From: CAWBRT01 sp050015355
Lineage (GTDB): Bacteria; Acidobacteriota; Terriglobia; Terriglobales; Acidobacteriaceae
Direction of reading: 5' to 3'
NCBI GenBank assembly: GCA_050015355.1
Contig: JBEKBO010000162.1
Span: 1-13,350, forward strand
DNA length: 13,350 nucleotides
Under the pieces are notes generated by a model that saw only the letters and a program-made list of their open reading frames with translations, was not told where the DNA came from and did no database searches. Of the stretch, positions 7,630 to 13,230 are shown in pieces; the first letter of the stretch is position 1; each line of letters begins with the position of its first letter. The translations under genes and the position numbers were made by a program.

Positions 7630-7650
7630 TTTCCGCGTTTCCAGCGGAAA
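7630..7650 (-). promoter_or_regulatory. Hairpin covering the pilZ ribosome-binding region
   Basis: TTTCCGC at 7630-7636 and GCGGAAA at 7644-7650 are perfect 7-base arms around a 7-base loop. In the pilZ mRNA the 3' arm contains the GGAAA of the only Shine-Dalgarno-like sequence, 9 bases before the ATG, so folding would hide it. The rest of the 378-base gap from 7620 to 7997 holds a 7-bp inverted repeat (TTCCCGG 7765-7771 with CCGGGAA 7781-7787) and the repeat element at 7791-7950. I see no gene there. Confidence 0.45.
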
Positions 7651-7790
7651 TGCACGTTACCGAAGTAGGTCTTGGCGGCCCGCCGAGGTACAGTGGCCCC
7701 ATGACTCTCCCACTGAATTGCGACCGCCAGCCACTCGCAGGCGAAAACCAACATTCCAGGACAGTTCCCGGGACAGCAATCCGGGAATTG

Positions 7791-7950
7791 CCTAACAGGT
7801 TGCGGAAAAACTCGTGCCAGTGTCATCCCGAGGTCGCGCCGCTTTTGCGCGACCGAGAGATCTGCTTTGCTTCCAACTCGCGCAAAAGCAGATCCCTCGC
7901 TGCGCTCGGGATGACACCCTCGGAGAACAGTTTTTCAGCAACCTGCTAAG
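7791..7950. repeat. Palindromic MITE-like repeat element A
   Basis: Outer arms 7791-7812 and 7929-7950 are inverted 22-mers differing at 3 positions (right arm, reversed, reads TTAGCAGGTTGCTGAAAAAC from its second base). Inside is a perfect 13-bp inverted repeat (GTGTCATCCCGAG 7820-7832 with its complement at 7905-7917). Two more hairpins follow: GGTCGCGC 7832-7839 with GCGCGACC 7847-7854, and GATCTGCTTTGC 7859-7870 with GCAAAAGCAGATC 7882-7894 (one base indel). No open frame or transposase is present and no clear target-site duplication. The outer arms are shared with element B at 8598-8726, so this is a family. A non-autonomous transposon relic or a REP-like bacterial repeat are the likely explanations. 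Confidence 0.85.
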
Positions 7951-7997
7951 AAGCGACATAAACATTAAAAAGGGCGCCTTAAACTTAACTGTACTGC

Positions 7998-8585
7998 CTA
8001 CACCTGCATGATCTCTTTCTCTTTGGCTTTGGCCATCTCTTCCATCTTCTTGATCTCGTCGTCGGTCAGCTTCTGGATCTGATCGAGTGAGCCGCGCTCT
8101 TCGTCCTCGGTGATCTTCTTGTCCTTCAGTGCCTTCTTGATGGCCTCGTTGCCGTCGCGCCGGATGTTGCGAACCGCCGTACGGTGCTCTTCAAGGACCT
8201 TGCCGAGGTGCTTCACCAGCTCCTTGCGGCGTTCGCCGGTGAGCGCCGGTATCGGTACGCGCACGATCTTGCCGTCATTCATGGGATTCAACCCAAGCCC
8301 GGCGCTGCGTATGGCCTTTTCGATGGCCGACATGACACTGGGATCGAACGGCTGTACGGTGATCATTTGCGGATCGGTAGCGTGCACTTGCGCGACCTGG
8401 TTCAGAGGCATCGACGATCCGTAGCAATCGACGTGAATGGTGTCCAGCATGTTGACGGAGGCGCGGCCCGTGCGGGTCGCCGCCAATTCGCGGCGAAAGT
8501 CTTCCACCGCTTTTTCCATGCGAGACTTCAGTTGTGCGTAGGTTTCTTTCAGAGCGGCCACTGAGGCCATGCTGACTTGAGCCAT
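7998..8585 (-). CDS. frr: Ribosome recycling factor
   Basis: RRF works with EF-G to split post-termination ribosomes in the cytosol. The 195-residue protein aligns along its whole length with the 185-residue E. coli factor: TRTGRAS (37-43) at the end of the first helix, the domain II beta region with CYGSSMPLNQVA, EKAIRSAGLGLNP (89-101), VPIPALTGERRKEL, VRNIRRDGNE (138-147), LKDKKITEDE and the typical end KEKEIMQV. The ATG at 8585 adds about five residues compared with a second ATG at 8570; neither has a recognisable Shine-Dalgarno. The gene stands directly after pyrH in the usual order but 378 bases away, with a palindromic repeat ending 12 bases before its start codon. A second repeat lies 48 bases beyond its stop. 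Confidence 0.97.
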   Translation of the reverse strand: MAQVSMASVAALKETYAQLKSRMEKAVEDFRRELAATRTGRASVNMLDTIHVDCYGSSMPLNQVAQVHATDPQMITVQPFDPSVMSAIEKAIRSAGLGLNPMNDGKIVRVPIPALTGERRKELVKHLGKVLEEHRTAVRNIRRDGNEAIKKALKDKKITEDEERGSLDQIQKLTDDEIKKMEEMAKAKEKEIMQV

Positions 8586-8597
8586 AGGTATGCCCGT

Positions 8598-8726
8598 CTA
8601 AGGGGCTGCGGAAAAACAGGTTTCAGGTGAGACGGGCCCTCAAACTCTGATAAAAGTGACCTCGGGGTGCCCATATCACGTAGCGCCTCGCTTGTTGCTT
8701 CGGCGCGTTTTTCCGCAGCCTGCTAA
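8598..8726. repeat. Palindromic MITE-like repeat element B in the frr leader
   Basis: Arms 8598-8617 and 8707-8726 are inverted 20-mers with 4 mismatches and an exact 14-base core (GGCTGCGGAAAAAC). The right arm, reversed, reads TTAGCAGGCTGCGGAAAAAC, nearly the same as the arm of element A. The interior differs from element A except for a CCCGAGGTC-like patch. It occupies most of the frr 5' leader and ends 12 bases before the ATG. Confidence 0.85.
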
Positions 8727-8747
8727 ATAGAGAATTTCAAAACAGCG

Positions 8748-8753
8748 ATTATA
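8748..8753 (-). promoter_or_regulatory. Consensus -10 box, possible frr promoter
   Basis: The - strand reads a perfect TATAAT here. No good -35 is found 16-19 bases upstream, so this is weak evidence. If used, the start would lie near 8741 and the whole of element B would be in the frr 5' leader. Confidence 0.3.
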
Positions 8754-8871
8754 AACCCGGGATTGCTAAACTGGACCACTACTCTTCTGGTTCCCCTGCG
8801 CCCTCCCCTATCGGAAACCCTGAAACGTTACCGGTTCCGCGAAAGGTGTTCTCGAAAAGCAGCCGGGGATA

Positions 8872-8912
8872 CGGGGTCTCCGGCAAACGCCGCTTTTAGC
8901 GTTTGCTGGGGT
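8872..8912. repeat. Small palindrome in the pyrH-frr gap
   Basis: GCAAACGC at 8883-8890 pairs with GCGTTTGC at 8899-8906 around an 8-base loop, with a flanking GC-rich extension. No T tract follows on the - strand, so it is not a standard terminator. Apart from this palindrome, element B and the TATAAT box, the 8586-8963 stretch shows no gene or known RNA to me. Confidence 0.6.
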
Positions 8913-8963
8913 GACATTCAGCCCGGCGGTGATAGCTCCGGATACACCAACTGGGAAACTGCC

Positions 8964-9683
8964 CTACTGGGAGGTAACGAGCGATCCGACTTTCTCACCG
9001 AGTACCACGCGCCGAATGTTTCCCTCTACGTTCAAGTTGAACACGATAATCGGAAGATTGTTCTCCCGGCACAGACTGATGGCGGTGGCATCCATCACGC
9101 GCAACCCCTGTTTCAGCACGTCCATGTAGCTGATTTGCTCGATACGCGTAGCATCGCTCACCAACATCGGGTCGGCGTCGTAGATGCCGTCCACCTTGGT
9201 GGCTTTGATGATCACGTCGGCCTTGATCTCCATGGCGCGCAAGGAAGCGGCCGTATCGGTCGAGAAATACGGGTTGCCGGTTCCGGCCCCGAAGATTACC
9301 ACGCGCCCTTTCTCCAGATGGCGGATGGCGCGCCGGCGGATGAATGGCTCGGCCACCTGGTTCATCTCAATGGCCGACATCACGCGCGTAAACACCTGTC
9401 GCTTTTCCAGCGCGTCCTGCAGCGCGAGGGCGTTAATCATCGTCGCCAGCATGCCCATGTGATCGGCTGAGACCCGGTCCATCTCCCGCGCCTGCTCGGC
9501 TACGCCGCGAAAGAAGTTTCCCCCTCCGACGACGATCCCCACCTCAACCCCGAGTTCGTGAACCTCGCGAATTTCGCCCGCGATCTCGTGCACACGGGAA
9601 TTGTCGACGCCAAAACCTTGTCCGGCGGCCAACGCCTCGCCCGACAACTTCAAGAGAATCCTGCGATATAGAGGCTGTGTCAT
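8964..9683 (-). CDS. pyrH: UMP kinase (uridylate kinase)
   Basis: It converts UMP plus ATP to UDP and is the essential bacterial-type hexameric enzyme of the amino-acid-kinase fold. At 239 residues the length is normal. Motifs are complete: KLSGEA (12-17), the glycine loop GGGNFFRG (53-60), DRVSADHMGMLAT (69-81), GAGTGNPYFSTD (132-143) and KVDGIYDADP (163-172). The ATG at 9683 has AGG five bases upstream. It follows tsf by 117 bases, but the intrinsic terminator at 9743-9776 lies between, so part of its expression must come from read-through or a local promoter I could not firmly identify. Confidence 0.98.
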   Translation of the reverse strand: MTQPLYRRILLKLSGEALAAGQGFGVDNSRVHEIAGEIREVHELGVEVGIVVGGGNFFRGVAEQAREMDRVSADHMGMLATMINALALQDALEKRQVFTRVMSAIEMNQVAEPFIRRRAIRHLEKGRVVIFGAGTGNPYFSTDTAASLRAMEIKADVIIKATKVDGIYDADPMLVSDATRIEQISYMDVLKQGLRVMDATAISLCRENNLPIIVFNLNVEGNIRRVVLGEKVGSLVTSQ

Positions 9684-9742
9684 AAGAACCTGATTCTAGT
9701 GTAACCGATCACTCGAAGCGGAGCGGGAACCATGCCGGCGGC

Positions 9743-9776
9743 AAAAAAACAAAAAGGGCGAAGCCGCCTCCGCCCT
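9743..9776 (-). terminator. Strong intrinsic terminator after tsf
   Basis: On the - strand a 9-bp stem from AGGGCGGAG pairs with CTTCGCCCT (one G-T pair) across a GCGG loop, followed at once by TTTTGTTTTTTT. It lies 24 bases after the tsf stop and ends about 60 bases before the pyrH start. Stem, loop and U tract are all canonical for factor-independent termination. Confidence 0.88.
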
Positions 9777-9800
9777 CGATCTCGAATTGTATTCCCAATG

Positions 9801-10466
9801 CTACTTCGCGGCAGCCGGCTCGGCTTCCGCCGCCGGTTTCGAGACCGCAACGGTCTCGCCAACTTCACCCACCTTGAAGCGAGCAAAACGCCGCACCGAA
9901 ATATTTTCTCCCAGTTTGCCGATCACGCCGGCAATGAGCTGCGCTATGGAGATGGACTGCTCCTTGATGAAAGGCTGCTCGTAGAGGCAGACCTCCTCGT
10001 AGAACTTGGCCATCTTGCCTTCCACGATTTTTCCGATCACGTTGGCCGGCTTGCCCGTCTGGGCGGCCTGCGCACGATAGATGTCTTTCTCGCGCTCGTA
10101 CGCCTCGGGGGTGACGTCTTGCTTGCGGACGAACTTCGGGTCGACGGCGGCAATGTGCATGGCAATGTCGTGGACGAGGTTCTGAAAGTCGGCGGTGCGC
10201 GCCACGAAATCGCTTTCGCAGTTTACTTCCAGCAACACGCCGATCTTTCCGCCGGCGTGGATGTAGCTGGTGACGCTGCCTTCGCTGGTGGTGCGGGCTG
10301 CCTTTTTGGCTGCCGTCGCCATTCCCTTTTTCCGCAGCAGCACGAATGCCTGGTCGATATCGCCTTTGGCTTCCGTCAGAGCGTTCTTGCAATCCATCAT
10401 CGGAGCGCCCGACTTTTCCCGGAGCTCCTTTACCATTGTTGCGCTAATGTTTGTAGTAGTGCCCAT
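9801..10466 (-). CDS. tsf: Elongation factor Ts
   Basis: EF-Ts is the nucleotide exchange factor for EF-Tu. The 221-residue protein is a short form (E. coli has 283). The N-terminal UBA-like module is clear (MVKELREKSGAPMMDCKNAL, 11-30, then TEAKGDIDQA), followed by the core with CESDFVAR (83-90) and a single-unit C-terminal region ending in IGKLGENISVRRFARFKVGE and an Ala/Glu/Pro tail. Start ATG 10466 has AGGA only 2-3 bases away; an ATG ten codons inside would trim the usual first residues. It lies 116 bases after rpsB, separated by a repeat hairpin. Confidence 0.97.
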   Translation of the reverse strand: MGTTTNISATMVKELREKSGAPMMDCKNALTEAKGDIDQAFVLLRKKGMATAAKKAARTTSEGSVTSYIHAGGKIGVLLEVNCESDFVARTADFQNLVHDIAMHIAAVDPKFVRKQDVTPEAYEREKDIYRAQAAQTGKPANVIGKIVEGKMAKFYEEVCLYEQPFIKEQSISIAQLIAGVIGKLGENISVRRFARFKVGEVGETVAVSKPAAEAEPAAAK

Positions 10467-10507
10467 TTTCCTGCAACAAACCTTTCCTAAGATCAGGGGT
10501 TCGCTTG

Positions 10508-10578
10508 CGTTTCACGTTTTACGTTTCACGCGGCCTGGACCTCAGGATCGTGAAACGCGCAACGTGAAACGTGAAACG
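10508..10578. repeat. Inverted array of a 9-mer with 7-bp period between rpsB and tsf
   Basis: The left arm has CGTTTCACG (10508-10516), CGTTTTACG (10515-10523) and CGTTTCACG (10522-10530), each overlapping by 2 bases. The right arm has the complement CGTGAAACG at 10549-10557, 10563-10571 and 10570-10578. The two arms can form a long imperfect stem (10508-10530 with 10549-10571, 3 mismatches) around an 18-base loop. It begins 4 bases after the rpsB stop. There is no T tract. Confidence 0.85.
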
Positions 10579-10582
10579 ATGT

Positions 10583-11476
10583 TTATCGGCTCTCAACCTG
10601 CGGAATATCGTTATCGCCGATCTCTGGTTCCGGCTGCTTGCGAATTCCCTTGCCCAGCACCTCTTCCATGCTGACGTCTTCGGCCACGCCGGCGGCCATG
10701 GCTTCATCCGGAGCCGCAGCAGCGGCGGCAGCGGCAGCATCAGCCGCTCCCTTGGAGATGCCCGCGGCAATTTCGGCGGCTTGCTTGTCGTTGGCAAACT
10801 GAGCGCCTTCCACGATCGAGTCGGCAATCTTCGAGGCAAACAGACGAATCGCGCGCAAGGCGTCATCGTTGCCCGGGATAATGTAATCCACTTCGCTCGG
10901 GTCGCAGTTGGTATCGACGACGGCCACCACGGGAATACCCAGCTTGCGCGCTTCCTTTACCGCGATCTGCTCCTTGTTGGAGTCGATCACGAACAAAGCG
11001 TCCGGCAGCCGGTTCAGATGCTTGATGCCAGCCAGGTTGGCCTGAAGATGTTTGCGCTCACGCTCGAGTTTGACGACTTCCTTTTTCGGCAGCAGCTCAT
11101 ACCGGCCATCCGTGGCCATTTCGTCCAATTCCTTGAGCCGCTTCACCGACTTCTGAACGGTCACCCAGTTGGTCAGCAGACCACCCAGCCACCGCTGGTT
11201 GATGTAGAACATTCCGCAGCGCCCGGCCTCTTCGGCAATGGCCTCCTGCGCCTGCCGCTTGGTTCCGACGAAGAGCACGAGCCTGCCGTCGGAGGCAAGT
11301 TCCTGCACGAACTTCGACGCTTCCTTGAACATCTTCAGCGTCTTCTGCAGGTCGATGATGTAAATCCCGTTGCGCTCGCCGAAGATATACTCCTTCATCT
11401 TCGGATTCCAGCGCTTCGTCTGGTGCCCGAAGTGAACTCCGGCTTCGAGCAACTCTTTCATAGTGATATTAGCCAA
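10583..11476 (-). CDS. rpsB: 30S ribosomal protein S2
   Basis: The core (1-225) is typical S2: MANITMKELLEAGVHFGHQT at the start, RWNPKMKEYIFGERNGIYIIDL, VGTKRQAQE, the conserved RWLGGLLTN (95-103), LPDALFVID and IPVVAVVDTNCDP. A roughly 70-residue C-terminal tail follows, with an alanine run at 244-255 and an acidic end; the E. coli protein has 241 residues in all. The start is TTG at 11476: a perfect GAGGAGG lies 4 bases upstream, and the next ATG (11461) is too far from it and would delete conserved residues. The gene heads an rpsB-tsf pair and probably has its own promoter in the 425-base upstream gap. Confidence 0.97.
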   Translation of the reverse strand: MANITMKELLEAGVHFGHQTKRWNPKMKEYIFGERNGIYIIDLQKTLKMFKEASKFVQELASDGRLVLFVGTKRQAQEAIAEEAGRCGMFYINQRWLGGLLTNWVTVQKSVKRLKELDEMATDGRYELLPKKEVVKLERERKHLQANLAGIKHLNRLPDALFVIDSNKEQIAVKEARKLGIPVVAVVDTNCDPSEVDYIIPGNDDALRAIRLFASKIADSIVEGAQFANDKQAAEIAAGISKGAADAAAAAAAAAPDEAMAAGVAEDVSMEEVLGKGIRKQPEPEIGDNDIPQVESR

Positions 11477-11480
11477 GTAA

Positions 11481-11487
11481 CCTCCTC
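11481..11487 (-). promoter_or_regulatory. Shine-Dalgarno that fixes the rpsB TTG start
   Basis: GAGGAGG on the - strand ends 4 bases before TTG 11474-11476. It is the best ribosome-binding site on this strand of the window, and the only one in position for any rpsB start. Confidence 0.85.
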
Positions 11488-11585
11488 ATTGGATTGCATC
11501 CTCCAGCTACCTGCGGCCAGCCAATAAGGCCGCCGCTTGGCAACCGCGACGCAGTCAATGCTGCTCCGGCTGCCGGCGCCAAGGG

Positions 11586-11615
11586 ATTACATTCCCGTGC
11601 CCGCCCCGTTGCGAA
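11586..11615 (-). promoter_or_regulatory. Possible rpsB promoter
   Basis: TTCGCA (11610-11615, 4 of 6) and TGTAAT (11586-11591, 5 of 6) are separated by 18 bases, predicting a leader of about 100 bases for rpsB. It is the best pair I found in the 11477-11901 gap. The remainder of that gap shows no convincing gene, known leader RNA or strong terminator; short + strand open frames there have no family likeness. Confidence 0.3.
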
Positions 11616-11901
11616 ATGAACAGCGGGTGCGGGAAGATTTTGGTCCCGGAACCGACTCGCCCGCCGCGCCGCCGGAACCAGACAGCGCGGAAGCTAAAGC
11701 GAAAAACAAAATTGCGGCAGACAGTCAAAAAATCTTGCCGGACGCAAGGAGGCGACGCACGTTACTCGCGCACGTCGCACACGGAAATCAGTGCTGGGGA
11801 AGATGCCTCCATCAAGGCTAACCGGAAGCCCAAAACGTGAGGCTCAATTGCAAAAGAACTCGTCGAGGCGCTCGCCTGGCGCAGAATTCCGTCAACGCCA
11901 C

Positions 11902-12297
11902 TTAGCGCTTCGAGAACTGGAACCGCTTACGGGCACCCTTCTGTCCGTACTTCTTTCGCTCTTTCAGACGCGAATCGCGGGTCATGAATCCTTCGCCCTT
12001 CAGCTTGGCGCGCAACTCAGGATTAAACTCCTGCAGCGCCCGCGAAATGCCCATGCGCACCGCGCCCGATTGGCCATTTACGCCACCGCCGCTACAGGTG
12101 GCAATGACGTTGAAATTGCTCGCGGTCTCCGTCACCACCAGGGGCTGACGAGCCAAAATCCTCTGCGCATCGGTGACGAAATAGCGGTCGAACGGAAGAC
12201 CGTTGACCGTCATTTCGCCATTGCCAGGGCGAAGAAAAACACGGGCGACACTCGATTTGCGGCGTCCCGTTCCATAGTATTGAACTGTTTCAGCCAT
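11902..12297 (-). CDS. rpsI: 30S ribosomal protein S9
   Basis: A 131-residue S9 of normal length. GTGRRKSSVARV (9-20), the central GGGVNGQSGAVRMGISRAL region and the basic C-terminus ending RFQFSKR, whose tail reaches the P-site tRNA, are all present. The ATG at 12297 has a weak purine-rich GAGAAG 8 bases upstream. It follows rplM by 93 bases, the near-universal rplM-rpsI pairing, and is likely co-transcribed with it. Confidence 0.98.
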   Translation of the reverse strand: MAETVQYYGTGRRKSSVARVFLRPGNGEMTVNGLPFDRYFVTDAQRILARQPLVVTETASNFNVIATCSGGGVNGQSGAVRMGISRALQEFNPELRAKLKGEGFMTRDSRLKERKKYGQKGARKRFQFSKR

Positions 12298-12390
12298 TTA
12301 GAAGTCTTCTCGAGCGCGCTCAGACGCTCCTGTGATCCTTACTTTAAATTTTCCACTCTTGCCGAACTTGCGGCCCGGCCAATCAATGAC

Positions 12391-12822
12391 TTAAGCCTTG
12401 GCCGCTAACGCCTCGGGCTTCTGCGCCGAGTGCGGATGCTTGTCGTCGCGGTAGACCTTCAGCTTGCTGGCCATCGCCCGACCCAGTTTCGACTTGGGCA
12501 ACATGCCCTCAATCGCATCCTGTACTATTTGTTCCGGCTTGCGCACGATCCGCTTCTGGAACTCCTCTTCACGCAACCCGCCGGGAAATCCCGTGTAGCG
12601 CCGGTAGACTTTCTTTTCGGCCTTCAGGCCGGTCAGCTTTACCTTGGCGGCATTGATCACGATCACGTGATCGCCGGTATCAAGGAACGGCGTGTAGCGG
12701 GGATTATCCTTGCCGCTGAGGATGCGTGCAACCCGGGTCGCCAAGCGGCCAAGGATTTGCCCCTCCGCATCGACGACGAACCACTTGCGCGCAATCTCCC
12801 CTTTAGGGAAATACGTAGACAT
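12391..12822 (-). CDS. rplM: 50S ribosomal protein L13
   Basis: A 143-residue L13 of normal length, an early assembly protein of the large subunit. AEGQILGRLAT (19-29), GKDNPRYTPFLDTGDHVIVINAAKV and the later YTGFPGG and MLPKSKLGR are typical. The start ATG 12822 has GGGAG 8 bases upstream. It is first in the rplM-rpsI unit, behind a long leader and a promoter at 13188-13216. Confidence 0.98.
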   Translation of the reverse strand: MSTYFPKGEIARKWFVVDAEGQILGRLATRVARILSGKDNPRYTPFLDTGDHVIVINAAKVKLTGLKAEKKVYRRYTGFPGGLREEEFQKRIVRKPEQIVQDAIEGMLPKSKLGRAMASKLKVYRDDKHPHSAQKPEALAAKA

Positions 12823-13181
12823 TCCAAACTCTCCCAGATTTGAAAAACCGCTGAGCAGACCGCACGGCCTGTGATCTTTCAGGGCACCGACGAACGTCCA
12901 ACTTCACGCTCGCTGGACGGGAATCAACCCCGCCCCGGCACGCGCAACCGGCACGCACCGGAAACCCTTCAAGGCAGCTCCGATCCTCCCAGACCGTTGT
13001 TTCTGAGAGTCCAGCTAGCTGGAAACGGAACCCTTTTCCCGTCAGCAGAACATTTCCGCAACAGGGACCGTCAGGCGGGCAACGCAGGACAGCCGAAAGA
13101 CAAAATCTCACACGCGTAATGTCACACGTGTCAAGGTGTCTTATTCTTTGTTCTTTGCACATTACCGCGGAAATGTGCAAA
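12823..13181 (-). other. Long rplM leader, about 360 bases, with several palindromes
   Basis: No gene is seen here. If the promoter at 13188-13216 is used, the rplM mRNA has a leader of about 360 bases. It contains the near-perfect palindrome at 13151-13184, a perfect 14-bp palindrome TCCAGCTAGCTGGA (13010-13023), two 8-mers ACACGCGT (13110-13117) and ACACGTGT (13124-13131), and a 9-bp direct repeat CCGGCACGC (12935-12943 and 12948-12956). L13 autoregulatory leaders are known in Firmicutes; I cannot match this one to them. A second TTGACA on the - strand at 13129-13134 lacks a good -10. Confidence 0.5.
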
Positions 13182-13184
13182 GAA
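13151..13184. promoter_or_regulatory. 34-bp near-perfect palindrome at the rplM start point
   Basis: TTCTTTGCACATT (13151-13163) and its exact complement (13172-13184) flank A-CCGCGG-A, where CCGCGG is itself a palindrome. Only one base pair (A opposite A) breaks the 34-bp symmetry. It begins 3 bases after the predicted -10 box, so it covers the expected transcription start. It could be an operator for a dimeric repressor or a 5'-terminal RNA hairpin. Confidence 0.7.
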
Positions 13185-13187
13185 TAT

Positions 13188-13216
13188 AAGTTACCTTAGA
13201 CAGCACTGCTTGTCAA
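13188..13216 (-). promoter_or_regulatory. Putative rplM-rpsI promoter
   Basis: On the - strand a perfect TTGACA (13211-13216) is followed after 17 bases by TAACTT (13188-13193, 3 of 6 to the -10). The start would fall near 13181. The -35 box lies 14 bases inside the right terminal repeat. Confidence 0.55.
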
Positions 13217-13230
13217 CGAAAGCACCGGAA

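Noticed and set aside
7620..7826. N-terminal extension of the PilZ protein up to 7826
   Set aside because: It reaches into repeat element A and contains palindromes; the conserved-looking protein begins at the ATG at 7619.
7820..7917. CRISPR-like appearance of repeated inverted segments
   Set aside because: There are no regularly spaced direct repeats; the structure is nested inverted repeats of one element.
9732..10490. 252-codon + strand open frame opposite tsf
   Set aside because: It runs through the terminator, tsf antisense and the intergenic region; no domain seen.
11537..11840. Possible small proteins on the + strand between rpsB and rpsI
   Set aside because: Two overlapping short frames with no ribosome-binding site or recognisable family; composition looks like non-coding DNA.
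12910..12965. tRNA-like T-arm on the - strand in the rplM leader (GGGGTTGATTCCCG)
   Set aside because: The loop length is wrong and no acceptor, D or anticodon arms can be built around it.
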